From NCBI RefSeq assembly GCF_002335745.1, contig NZ_NIST01000001.1, forward strand, positions 1,708,039 through 1,772,038: DNA of 64,000 bases, written 5' to 3'. Below are positions 52,604 through 60,753 of this stretch, in pieces. The notes beneath the pieces are model-generated. The model was not told the DNA's origin. It searched no databases and was given only the letters and a program-made list of their open reading frames with translations. The position numbers were made by a program, and so were the translations under genes. The stretch is from Evansella halocellulosilytica. Its GTDB lineage: Bacteria > Bacillota > Bacilli > Bacillales > Salisediminibacteriaceae. Position 1 is the first letter of the stretch. Each line of letters begins with the position of its first letter.

Positions 52604-54595
52604 ATGTTAAAAAAAGTAAAATTGGCCAACTGTAAATCTATAAAGAAATTAGATATAAAATTAGATAAAAATAACTGTCTTATTGGTCAAAATGGGGTTG
52701 GCAAAACAACCTTTATTAAAGCTTTACAATATTTTTATGACTCTCTGGAAGGTAAAAAAGTTGATTTTACAATATTTGATAAAAATAACCCTTATAATGA
52801 ACATACCGAAATTGAGCTAATATTTGATTTTAACTATTTTATCAAGGCTCATGAAGGTTATTCATTAAAAAGGGCCATTGGTGAGATTAAGCAAAGCGAG
52901 TTTATGAATTATCTTGGAGAATTAATTACATTTGTAGATGAAAATAATATGTTAGCTATTAAATTATATATAGACAAAGATGGTAATAAAGAATGGACAC
53001 CGAGATTATCTTTTGAATTGCGTAAAGTTCTTAAAACAGTTTATCCATTCTACTATATATCTGTTAAAAATAATGAAGATACAAATTGGGAAACATTATG
53101 GGAAATGGTAGGCGATATGGCTAAACTACCTCGTTTTAACTTGGAAGAGAATCTTGAGAATTTCACACAACAACATTATGGAGCTTCATTTGGTAAAATT
53201 ATAGAAATAATAAAAAATAAGTTTGACAGTAACAATATAATAATTAATCCTTTTACCAATCAAGAGAAATTCTTAAATACAATTAAACTGCAATTAGGTG
53301 GGGAAAAATTAACGTATAAATATAAAGATTTAAGTTTTTTTTCGGAAGGGACAAACTCGTTTAATTATCTTCAGTTATATTGTAGTTTAGTGGCAAAGAT
53401 AGCAGAACAAAAATTAAAGATTCCTTTACTCCTACTAGATGAACCGGAAGTTGGGTTGCATCCAAAGTTTATAGATGATTTAATGGATAACTTAATAAGA
53501 GATGAAAATAAAAATCAAACTATTATAGTCACGCATGCACCTAGAGTTTTAAAAAATATAATGAAAAAAAGTCAAGGTTACAACATTCTACATGCAACTA
53601 ACAAGAGGAATGACTATGCAGACATAACGATAATTAACCAGTTTCAAGATCATAGGGAAAAGAACATAATATCTGATGAAGAAGCCAGCTACTATTTTTC
53701 TGAACAAATTGTATTTGTTGAAGGTGATACAGAATTAGAGTTATTTAACAATAAATATTTATTGACTCTTTTTCCTTTTTTAAGAAAAGTAGACTTTTAC
53801 TCATACGATGGAGACACTGTAAATATCTCAACGATACATCCAGAGATAAGAAATACGAAAATACCGTATTTAATTATTGTAGATAATGATTATATTTTTG
53901 AAGTCAATGATGTGGGAACACCCGTATTAAAACATGGGAAAAAGGATTTTCTTAATCCGTTGGATAATATAAAGTTTAAAAAGCAGCATGAAAAAGAAAT
54001 ATTTCATTTTGGGGAAAACAGAAAATTATATGATATTAGAACTAAAATAAATTTACTGAGTTCTTATAAATATAGTTTAAATAAATATTGGTGTACAGTT
54101 TATGGTGATTATTTTATAACATTTAAGGAATTGATTAAGGACTATTGTCTAAAATATAAAGTGTTTCCGGTTAACACAACGATTGAAGGTTCTTTGGTGA
54201 ATTATAATAATATAAATTTATTTAAGGATTGGTTAATAGAGAAACATCCACACGATCAAAGATATATAAGTGATTTATTTAATATATCCAGTAATAACGA
54301 GACTTTAACAACAACATTTCGTCTAATTGTTAATGGAAAATACGACACCTTAAAGAATGTAATGAAAGATAAAAAAACAAATTCTTTTCCTGAAAACATT
54401 AGAAAGTCATATCTTTTAATTCATAGACTTAGAGCTAAATATGATAAAACCTCTGGTTGGGTAACTGAATGGCTAGATTATGTTTTTAATAAAGAGATAA
54501 ATATTCACGAATCAAGAGAGGAACAGGTAGAACAGTTTAGTATTTACTTTCCGGAACTCTACGATATAATAAAAAATATATATAAGTTGGATTAG
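52604..54595 (+). CDS. OLD-family ATPase/TOPRIM protein, probable retron effector
   Basis: 663 residues. ABC-type ATPase with Walker A CLIGQNGVGKTTFIKALQYF near residue 25, Walker B LLLLDEPEVGLHPKFIDDL near 285, H-loop QTIIVTHAPRVLKNIM; then a TOPRIM domain from about 370 with IVFVEGDTELELFNNKYL (glutamate) and PYLIIVDNDYIFEV (D-x-D). The C-terminal 200 residues are unlike GajA. OLD-type nucleases are the effectors of Eco8-type retrons. Its TAG stop lies within the left inverted repeat (a1) of the following non-coding RNA, and the reverse transcriptase is 243 bases downstream. It could alternatively be an independent OLD protein. Confidence 0.82.
   Translation: MLKKVKLANCKSIKKLDIKLDKNNCLIGQNGVGKTTFIKALQYFYDSLEGKKVDFTIFDKNNPYNEHTEIELIFDFNYFIKAHEGYSLKRAIGEIKQSEFMNYLGELITFVDENNMLAIKLYIDKDGNKEWTPRLSFELRKVLKTVYPFYYISVKNNEDTNWETLWEMVGDMAKLPRFNLEENLENFTQQHYGASFGKIIEIIKNKFDSNNIIINPFTNQEKFLNTIKLQLGGEKLTYKYKDLSFFSEGTNSFNYLQLYCSLVAKIAEQKLKIPLLLLDEPEVGLHPKFIDDLMDNLIRDENKNQTIIVTHAPRVLKNIMKKSQGYNILHATNKRNDYADITIINQFQDHREKNIISDEEASYYFSEQIVFVEGDTELELFNNKYLLTLFPFLRKVDFYSYDGDTVNISTIHPEIRNTKIPYLIIVDNDYIFEVNDVGTPVLKHGKKDFLNPLDNIKFKKQHEKEIFHFGENRKLYDIRTKINLLSSYKYSLNKYWCTVYGDYFITFKELIKDYCLKYKVFPVNTTIEGSLVNYNNINLFKDWLIEKHPHDQRYISDLFNISSNNETLTTTFRLIVNGKYDTLKNVMKDKKTNSFPENIRKSYLLIHRLRAKYDKTSGWVTEWLDYVFNKEINIHESREEQVEQFSIYFPELYDIIKNIYKLD
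54543..54570 (+). promoter_or_regulatory. Possible promoter for the retron ncRNA inside the effector gene
   Basis: TTTACT (54543-54548), 16 bases, TATAAT (54565-54570); transcription would begin just before the a1 repeat at 54594. Weak -35. Confidence 0.35.
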
Positions 54596-54816
54596 AGGGA
54601 GTAGCAAGGAATATTAGTATAGAATATTCCATACCTTGAGAATTATATTCCAGTTATTTCTACATAGAATGACATCGGTTGGATATAAAAAGCCAAGGGT
54701 CTAGTGTTACTATTAGAAGTGCCGGCCGCCGCTATAATTTGTTATCATGTTGTATGGGATCACTGTTATTATCGCTGCTTAGGCGCTACGCGTAATTGTG
54801 AGAAAGTACTCCCTCT
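54594..54816 (+). ncRNA. Retron non-coding RNA (msr-msd) candidate
   Basis: The 243-base gap between effector and reverse transcriptase is bounded by AGAGGGAGTA (54594-54603, a1) and its exact complement TACTCCCTCT (54807-54816, a2), as expected for a retron RNA. G54604, directly after a1 in the sequence TAGC, is the candidate branching guanosine. The first hairpin, GGAATATT-N7-AATATTCC (54608-54630), fits an msr stem; a TTGG/CCAA stem follows near 54690. The later part contains a GC-rich stretch (GCCGGCCGCCGC), unusual in this AT-rich island, and partly paired ATAAT/ATTAT arms that could be msd. Boundaries of msr and msd are not determined. Confidence 0.68.
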
Positions 54817-54838
54817 TCTCTAAAAAAGAGGACACGTT

Positions 54839-55843
54839 ATGCAAATATACATATATAAGGAAGATTTCTTTTATAATAAGATACTATCCACCTCAAAAAC
54901 ACAAGTTGAAGAAATTTTAAATGATAAAAATAGATATTATACAAAAAGAAAAATTCCCAAAAAAAATGGTTTTCGTACAATCAACTGCCTTGAAAAAAAC
55001 TCTGCTTTATCAAAAATTCAACAAAGCATTCGTCTTAACTTCCTTAATAAAGTATCTATTCCAAATTATGTTTATGGTTTTGTATCAGGTCAATCATATA
55101 GCGATTACCTCAAACCACACGTTAGACAAAAGTATTTTTTGAGACTGGACATTAAGAACTTTTTTGAGAATATTACAAGTCAAACTATTGAATCTGTATT
55201 TAGTTATTATTTTCGACTAAATACTAATACAAATAATGATGAAGAATTACAATTTTTTATTGATTTAGTCACTTTAAATGGAAAGTTACCACAAGGTGCA
55301 ATTACATCTCCTACTATATCTAATATTGTATTCAGGCAATTAGATATTAGGATAAATAAGTACTGCAAAAAATTTAATATTAACTACTCTAGATATGCCG
55401 ATGATCTTTTATTTTCTTCTGATAATGATTTCTTGCACAAGGAGTTCTTTATAAAAAAAATTAAATATATCTTATCCTCAAGAGGATTCGAAATAAATAA
55501 ACATAAAATCAGATATGAGCAAGATTCTATTTCTTTAAATGGATTTGTTATAGAGGAAAACATACGGCTTTCAAGGAGCAAATTAAAAGGCTTATCAAAG
55601 GTTTTATTTATAATTGATAAGCATAAGAATAACTTAGACACAACGAAAGTAATTTCTGAGATTAACGATGGTGGATTTAATAAAGAAATTAAAAATAAAT
55701 ATTCGCTACTAAATTATTTAGCTGGGTATAGGGCATTTTTATTACAATTTTTAGATAGAGAAAATTTAGAGGATTATAATAATAAAAAAATCAATAGGTA
55801 TGTTATTAGAATACAGAATGCCATCGAACTGTTATATCAGTAA
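54839..55843 (+). CDS. Retron-type reverse transcriptase
   Basis: 334 residues, normal for a retron RT. Palm motifs: domain 1 KIPKKNGFRTINCLEKNSAL, domain 3 FLRLDIKNFFENITSQT (catalytic D), domain 4 KLPQGAITSPTISNIVFRQL, and domain 5 NYSRYADDLLFSSDNDF (YADD). The retron region X (usually NAxxH) reads SDYLKPHVRQKY and region Y (usually VTG) reads SLNGFVIEENIRLSRS, so both are present but altered. There is no maturase X domain or endonuclease, against a group II intron. It would reverse transcribe the RNA just upstream to make msDNA. AGAGGACACGTT precedes the ATG. Confidence 0.88.
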   Translation: MQIYIYKEDFFYNKILSTSKTQVEEILNDKNRYYTKRKIPKKNGFRTINCLEKNSALSKIQQSIRLNFLNKVSIPNYVYGFVSGQSYSDYLKPHVRQKYFLRLDIKNFFENITSQTIESVFSYYFRLNTNTNNDEELQFFIDLVTLNGKLPQGAITSPTISNIVFRQLDIRINKYCKKFNINYSRYADDLLFSSDNDFLHKEFFIKKIKYILSSRGFEINKHKIRYEQDSISLNGFVIEENIRLSRSKLKGLSKVLFIIDKHKNNLDTTKVISEINDGGFNKEIKNKYSLLNYLAGYRAFLLQFLDRENLEDYNNKKINRYVIRIQNAIELLYQ

Positions 55844-56371
55844 CTAGATACTTAATAATGGTTAAATTGTATTGTTTGCATTAATAAGAAAAAAACATTA
55901 AATCGTAAATGAATACAGGCATTAGAGTTTACCTTCTCCGCCAAGTTTTTTACCAGCAGTTTGTCACGAAGTTCATTCTTATAATACGCATTAATTTTGG
56001 TGAAAATGTTCTCCCATAGCTTTGTTAAAATTGTGTTATGAACTTTTCGTAGATTGTAAATATATCCTCGTTCTGTAGGAAGTAAAGATAGTGTTTTTAA
56101 AAGTGTCAAATTAAAAAGTAAATCTGTTTGTAAAAAATTAAACAAATCCAGCCGACCCTGATTTCGTAAAAGCAATCTTTTTCGATTTCGGGTTTTTTTT
56201 TCATGCCATCTCTTGTCCCGGTAAGAGTATCTTCTCTTTTTTACCTCTTATTTCGCAAAATTATCTTATAATGCTAGACAATCATTCAGTATATATTTAT
56301 TAGGGATATATACTTAATAGTTGACTTTTTATTAAAATAATCTAAAATAATACTTAATAGGAGGGTTGTGA
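55844..56371. other. Intergenic region with terminator and a possible minus-strand ORF
   Basis: A minus-strand frame (55852-56175, 107 codons, MLLRNQGRLDLFNFLQTDLL) has no clear ribosome binding site and no recognised family. At 56153-56171 CGACCCTGATTTCGTAAAA begins an imperfect hairpin ending in a T8 run, and the same 19 bases recur at 59955-59973. A second AT-rich half (56200-56371) should hold the promoter of the next module. Confidence 0.4.
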
Positions 56372-57076
56372 ATGATTAATTTAGAAAAAGAGGTTGTTAA
56401 ATCAATTGTAAATACTTTGGTCGTAAAGGACCCCGAATCACGTCAATTATATTTACAATCTATTAATAATGAATCTGGACAAGGTACACAGAATAGTAGA
56501 TACACCCAAAGGTGGGATTTCCGATATAACAGTATTCTGCAAATTTGTGAAAAATTTGACCTAAAGTCAATAAAATTAGGCCGAGGTAAGTTATGGGAAG
56601 CCATACTTATTCATGGACCAGAAGATGAAATTTACGTGTTCTTTAGTAAAGCAAATTTAAAAAGAATCATTAGACGTGGTAAGGATAATCATTATCTAAG
56701 GTTGCTTAATCTATTTAATCAAGAGCTTGATGAAATACAGAGTTTCGATTCACAGTTGACACTCCCTTTTTTCCATGAAGAAGAAAAGGAGAAAGCTGAC
56801 TTAAAACAGCAAGCAAGAGAAATGCTACATATGATGGAAACTGATCCTAATAAGGTTATTGTTTTCGCCTTTGACACCTCGTTTATTTCAACTGTTAAAG
56901 CGTTTGCTTTTAATACTAAACATGAGACGGTATGGGAAAAAGATTTAACAGAACTTATAGATGTCAATTACAATCTAGTATTGAAAGACGATAGTATTGA
57001 CCCAGATAAACGTGATAGTCGTACTACTCATAAAACAAAAAAAGAAAAGAAACGCATTGTAAAGTTAAAAAGCTAA
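56372..57076 (+). CDS. DUF5986-like protein, partner of the ImmA/IrrE protein
   Basis: 234 residues, soluble. Opening MINLEKEVVKSIVNTLVVKD, then NNESGQGTQNSRYTQRWDFRYN and RGKLWEAILIHGPEDEIYVFFSKANLKRI look like the DUF5986 family (my recollection), and the end is very basic (THKTKKEKKRIVKLKS). A ribosome binding site AGGAGGGTTGTGA precedes the ATG. The XRE-ImmA/IrrE gene follows after 25 bases, so the two are probably an operon, possibly toxin (this) and antitoxin/protease (next). Function not established. Confidence 0.6.
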   Translation: MINLEKEVVKSIVNTLVVKDPESRQLYLQSINNESGQGTQNSRYTQRWDFRYNSILQICEKFDLKSIKLGRGKLWEAILIHGPEDEIYVFFSKANLKRIIRRGKDNHYLRLLNLFNQELDEIQSFDSQLTLPFFHEEEKEKADLKQQAREMLHMMETDPNKVIVFAFDTSFISTVKAFAFNTKHETVWEKDLTELIDVNYNLVLKDDSIDPDKRDSRTTHKTKKEKKRIVKLKS

Positions 57077-57101
57077 TAAATTGAGTTTGGAGATAGTTAC
57101 T

Positions 57102-58265
57102 ATGAAAAAGATATTTAATGGAACACGGTTAAAGGAAGCGAGACTTTTCAATAAGTTGACCATTACTGAATTAGCTGAGAAATTAAATGTCACAAAGCAA
57201 ATGATTTCAAAATACGAAAATGGAAATAGTGATCCTAGTTTTGAAAAATCACTTCAAATAAATAATATCTTAGGATATCCAAGAGAGTTTTTTTATACAA
57301 CAGACAAATATTCCATTGAAAATGAAGGTACTTTTTTTAGATCAAGATTAACTGCGACTCAGAAGTCTAAAGAGCCTGCTTCAATTGCTCTTAAATATTC
57401 AGTTATTGTACGTGATTTTTTAGAACAGTATATAGATTTTCCTGCTTTACAGGAAAGAGAAATCTATGAAGGGAAAGATGACCCCGAAGAAATTGCTTTA
57501 AGCCTCAGAAAATGTATGGATTTAGGTGTTGACCCTATACAGGATATTATCGAAGTTGCAGAATTAATGGGATTTACAGTTATAAATATGGATTATCAAG
57601 AAGATAAAGTTGATGCTTTTAGTAGTATGAATACCGTTAACGGTAACAGTTATTTTGTAATTACAACAGGCGACTCAGGTTCGTTTTACAGGCAACAATT
57701 TAGTATTGCTCATGAAATAGGTCATTGGGTGCTTCATCAAAATATAAATCCGCAAGAATTAGATAAAGATGAATATAAGATTATTGAAAATGAAGCTAAT
57801 AATTTTGCTTCTATATTTTTAATGCCAAGAGAATCTTTTGGAAATGAATTAAAGTCGAAAATAGTCGATGAAATAGACACATATTATAGTCTTAAAAGAA
57901 AATGGAATGTTTCTATGGCAGCTATGATTAAGCGAGCAAGAGATTTGAATGTAATTTCAGCAGAGCAAGAAGTAAAATTATATAAGCAAATGCACTATAG
58001 AAAATGGAGAAATCCAGAACCTTTTGATTTGAAAACAAAAGTAACTTTACCTGTAGCTTTCAAACAATCTTTAGAATTGTTAATTGATGAAAATATTCTG
58101 CTAGGGCATGATATTCCATTGAAGATTGCTGAACAATATAACTTATATCTTACACCTAAGATGTTGGCAATGATTTGTGGTGTTGAACCTGCTTTATTTA
58201 TGGATAACAGCCAATCAAAAGTTGTTTTGAAAATAAAAGATTTTAAAAATAAGCAAAGTAGTTAG
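57102..58265 (+). CDS. XRE-family HTH plus ImmA/IrrE metallopeptidase
   Basis: 387 residues. N-terminal XRE HTH (LKEARLFNKLTITELAEKLNVTKQMISKYENGNSDPSF, residues about 6-45), then an ImmA/IrrE (COG2856) zinc peptidase with the H-E-x-x-H motif in FSIAHEIGHWVLHQNI near residue 205 and the third ligand in NEANNFASIFLMPRESF. Such fused proteins act as antitoxins or as phage/mobile-element regulators that cleave a repressor. ATG 57102 follows TTGGAGATAGTTAC; the frame opens at 57081 without signal. Forms an operon with the preceding gene. Confidence 0.88.
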   Translation: MKKIFNGTRLKEARLFNKLTITELAEKLNVTKQMISKYENGNSDPSFEKSLQINNILGYPREFFYTTDKYSIENEGTFFRSRLTATQKSKEPASIALKYSVIVRDFLEQYIDFPALQEREIYEGKDDPEEIALSLRKCMDLGVDPIQDIIEVAELMGFTVINMDYQEDKVDAFSSMNTVNGNSYFVITTGDSGSFYRQQFSIAHEIGHWVLHQNINPQELDKDEYKIIENEANNFASIFLMPRESFGNELKSKIVDEIDTYYSLKRKWNVSMAAMIKRARDLNVISAEQEVKLYKQMHYRKWRNPEPFDLKTKVTLPVAFKQSLELLIDENILLGHDIPLKIAEQYNLYLTPKMLAMICGVEPALFMDNSQSKVVLKIKDFKNKQSS

Positions 58266-58347
58266 TTATAAAAACAAATTTAAAGAGCGAGCTTGCTATT
58301 TAGAATGGAAAGTTATGCAGAACAAATTTATAGAATATAGTCATATA

Positions 58348-58397
58348 GAAAAGTCGCTTTGTAGAGTTTGTTGAATTCTAAAAGTGACTTTTTTTAT
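58348..58397 (+). terminator. Rho-independent terminator
   Basis: AAAAGTCGCTTTGTAGAGTT pairs imperfectly with AATTCTAAAAGTGACTTTT around TGTTG, followed by T6. Confidence 0.8.
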
Positions 58398-58493
58398 AGC
58401 GTGAGTAACCTTTAATTTACTTCCAAATAAATAATTTCGCGCTATCATTTATTGGAATTAAATCATAGCTGTTCATAAGCAAGGAGAGATACT

Positions 58494-59675
58494 ATGGAAA
58501 CAAGAGTCTATGAGCGAGAGAACTTATATAAAGAGGTTTGGGAAGTACCTATGAATACTCTTTCTAAACGTTACGGTGTGTCAGATGTAGCGCTGCGTAA
58601 GCAATGTATAAAAATGGACATACCCTTGCCCAAAGCTGGCCATTGGGTAAAAGTTAAATCAGGCTATAAAGTTGATATTCCACCATTACCAAAATCAGAT
58701 GGACCAGATAAAATAGAGGTTACGATAAATTCTAGCGATTCATTTAGTAAAAATATGGACAACTTGCTTTTGTTTTTGTCTGAGGAGCAACGTCAAAAGG
58801 TTAAAAAATATTGTTCATCATTAATAGTTCCACATAAACTAACGAAGCCTCATGATTTGATAATAGATACAAAACAATACCACCGCTCTAAGAATGTGAA
58901 TACAAAACCTTCTAAGAGTAGGGTTATGTACTTGAATATATCTGACGAACAAAAAGACCGTGCATACCGGATATATAATACCCTTTTTAAAGCATTAGAA
59001 TATTTAGGATATACGATAGAATTAAAAGCACCTAAGTTTCATGGATATTATCAAAATAATGAATTGCATATCCGTCTTGATGCGGATACTGTTCCTGTAT
59101 TTTTAAGAGAAAAGCAGAGAAGAATTGAACATAAGCCGACTAAGGAAGAGTTGCAAAGTAGTTTTTCTACTCCAACCTATGATTATGAACGAACTGGAAT
59201 GCTTCATCTCGGTATAGATTCATATCATGCAAAGCGTAAAAACTGGAATGATACTGAAACCAAAAAAATAGAAGAGAATATTGGGGAAATTGTAATATGG
59301 ATAATGGAAGCAATTCATGTTGAAAAGCGTATAAGAGAAAAACGTGAATTAGAAAATAATCGACGTTTAGAAGAGGAAATTATTCAGCAAGAGATAGCGA
59401 TGAAAAAAGAAGAGGAATTGAAACGTTTTGAATTATTGAATCAACATGCTAATGATTGGGATAAAGCCGTCCGGATAAGAAAATTTGCATATGAAATTGA
59501 GAAAGAAATAGCAAAAGTTGATAAGGAAGAAGATAAAGAAAAATTATTACAATGGTTAAAATGGGCAAAGGGTAAAGCTGACTGGATTGATCCTCTTACT
59601 GATGGTACTGATGAATTACTTGGAGATAGAATTAGTTTATTTAGGGAAATTTTAGAACCTGACAGTGAAGCTTAA
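58494..59675 (+). CDS. HTH-containing hypothetical protein, last gene of the island
   Basis: 393 residues. The N terminus (YERENLYKEVWEVPMNTLSKRYGVSDVALRKQCIKMDIPLP, then GHWVKVKSGYK) is a conserved HTH-like module that I have seen on otherwise unassigned proteins in defence and mobile regions. The middle has RAYRIYNTLFKALEYLGYTIE; the C-terminal half is a long charged coiled coil (RREKRELENNRRLEEEIIQQ-type). No catalytic motif recognised. ATG behind AAGGAGAGATACT. A strong terminator separates it from the preceding module, so it is its own unit. Confidence 0.65.
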   Translation: METRVYERENLYKEVWEVPMNTLSKRYGVSDVALRKQCIKMDIPLPKAGHWVKVKSGYKVDIPPLPKSDGPDKIEVTINSSDSFSKNMDNLLLFLSEEQRQKVKKYCSSLIVPHKLTKPHDLIIDTKQYHRSKNVNTKPSKSRVMYLNISDEQKDRAYRIYNTLFKALEYLGYTIELKAPKFHGYYQNNELHIRLDADTVPVFLREKQRRIEHKPTKEELQSSFSTPTYDYERTGMLHLGIDSYHAKRKNWNDTETKKIEENIGEIVIWIMEAIHVEKRIREKRELENNRRLEEEIIQQEIAMKKEEELKRFELLNQHANDWDKAVRIRKFAYEIEKEIAKVDKEEDKEKLLQWLKWAKGKADWIDPLTDGTDELLGDRISLFREILEPDSEA

Positions 59676-59887
59676 TAAAAGTTACAAGAGATCGGTAACG
59701 ACTTGGTTAAAGGGTTAACAAATTGTAGTACAATATTAAAATGGAACAGGTTTGATAGAAAGCTGACAATGATTAGCGGACGAAGAAGAACGTATTACTA
59801 AAGCTGGCTATTTCGGAATAAATGTTAGTTAGTAAAATGAATTATTAAGGTAAACACCACTACATCAATATGTCTGCGATCACTACT
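59676..59887. other. Right-end non-coding region of the island
   Basis: No ORF with a start signal. Ends at the right attachment site; likely contains recombinase binding sequence to the left of the core. Confidence 0.4.
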
Positions 59888-59906
59888 CAAGCCATGTTGA
59901 GTGCGT
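59888..59906. repeat. Right attachment site (attR)
   Basis: CAAGCCATGTTGAGTGCGT; 16 of 19 positions equal attL at 36438-36456, with an identical 11-base core at 59896-59906. Confidence 0.75.
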
Positions 59907-59937
59907 GGCCCAAATTGTTAAAAAGACACCTAATTAA
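59893..59937 (+). pseudogene. Displaced native 3' end of rlmCD
   Basis: In one frame the DNA reads HVECVAQIVKKTPN-stop, the expected end of an RlmCD protein and parallel to [17 protein letters not shown] in the intact gene. It has no start and lies 23 kb from rlmCD. A hairpin terminator follows directly, as expected for a gene's natural end. Integration of the island explains it fully. Confidence 0.85.
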
Positions 59938-59956
59938 AAATACATTTTGCCTAACG

Positions 59957-60000
59957 ACCCTGATTTCGTAAAAAACTTTTGCAAATTCAGGGTATTTTTG
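59957..60000 (+). terminator. Original rlmCD terminator
   Basis: ACCCTGATTT pairs with AAATTCAGGGT with inner AAAAG/CTTTT pairing, then ATTTTTG. It lies 20 bases after the displaced rlmCD stop codon. Confidence 0.75.
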
Positions 60001-60099
60001 TCGTTAACTTTAGTTTACTTTGATTACTTAATTATTGACGCTGATGAAAGAAGCCTTTATAATGAAAATATATTCATTCATCAAAAAAGGAGAATACGT

Positions 60100-60720
60100 A
60101 TGCAAGCAGAAGAATGTAAGCTTACGATTATTAAAGCAAATAAAATAGATAAACATATCGATGTAAGAAATCAAATGGCCCAAATATTTGCTGAAGGCTT
60201 TTCTCAATGGCTCGGTTATTTTTCAAAAGATAAGAACATTCTTGCGAAGGCTTTTGCACATATGTTTGTTTTAGATCAGTTCTATGTAGCTATAGTAGGT
60301 AATAAAGTTGCAGGAATGACTGCATGTACAGATGGAAACTCACTGTCAGTACGATTAAATAAAAATGAGTTGAGAAAGCACTTAGGTTTTATCAAAGGGA
60401 GTATGGCGGGGATCATTCTTAAAAAGGAATTTGAAGCTCCCTATGAAGATTTTCCAACTAATACTGGATCGATTGAGTTTGTTGGAACAGCTGTTGAATT
60501 CAGAGGGAAGCGTGTGGCCTCACAAATTTTCCAGTATATTATTCAAAACACCCCGTATAACGATTATGTAATTGAAGAGGTTGCTGATACGAATATTCCA
60601 GCAATGCGCTTGTATGAGAAGTTAGGGTTTGAAGTATACAAGCGAAAGCCTATTCCGAAAAGAATAGCGAAGAGAAACGGAATTAATAATTTATTGTCAT
60701 TGAGATACGTGAAAAAATAA
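60100..60720 (+). CDS. GNAT-family N-acetyltransferase
   Basis: 206 residues from ATG 60100 (MQAEECKLTIIKANKIDKHI) behind AAAAAAGGAGAATACGT; the longer frame from 59947 runs through the rlmCD terminator. GNAT motif A is SIEFVGTAVEFRGKRVASQIFQYIIQNT (R-G-K-R-V-A in place of Q-x-x-G-x-G/A) and motif B is AMRLYEKLGFEVYKRKP. Substrate unknown. It lies 33 bases upstream of a TetR gene on the same strand, which may regulate it. Confidence 0.82.
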   Translation: MQAEECKLTIIKANKIDKHIDVRNQMAQIFAEGFSQWLGYFSKDKNILAKAFAHMFVLDQFYVAIVGNKVAGMTACTDGNSLSVRLNKNELRKHLGFIKGSMAGIILKKEFEAPYEDFPTNTGSIEFVGTAVEFRGKRVASQIFQYIIQNTPYNDYVIEEVADTNIPAMRLYEKLGFEVYKRKPIPKRIAKRNGINNLLSLRYVKK

Positions 60721-60753
60721 GGATAGAATTTCTTGTTAAAGGAGGGAGAACGA

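Larger units (their letters stand above)
36446..59906. mobile_element. Serine-recombinase genomic island carrying defence genes, inserted in rlmCD
   Basis: About 23.5 kb bounded by the 11-bp core GTTGAGTGCGT inside rlmCD and beside its displaced native tail. The left arm carries three large serine recombinases on the minus strand reading toward the left end; the right arm carries type I restriction, a Gabija-like pair, a retron-like unit and a possible toxin-antitoxin module on the plus strand. It is visibly more AT-rich than its flanks and lacks the GTGCCTGGCAC palindromes. No conjugation, phage structural or replication genes are seen, so it is mobilised in trans or is a cassette-type element, comparable in logic to SCC elements (Ccr recombinases in rlmH). 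Confidence 0.82.

Noticed and set aside
54839-55843. Group II intron or diversity-generating retroelement RT
   Set aside because: No maturase X or endonuclease domain, no intron ends, no template/variable repeat pair; size and the flanking inverted repeats fit a retron better.
55852-56175. 107-aa minus-strand protein after the RT
   Set aside because: No ribosome binding site and no recognised motif; kept only as a note in the intergenic entry.
36446-59906. Prophage or conjugative element
   Set aside because: No capsid, tail, lysis, relaxase, type IV secretion or replication genes are visible between the attachment sites.
59947-60099. N-terminal extension of the GNAT protein
   Set aside because: These codons cover the original rlmCD terminator; ATG 60100 has a strong ribosome binding site.
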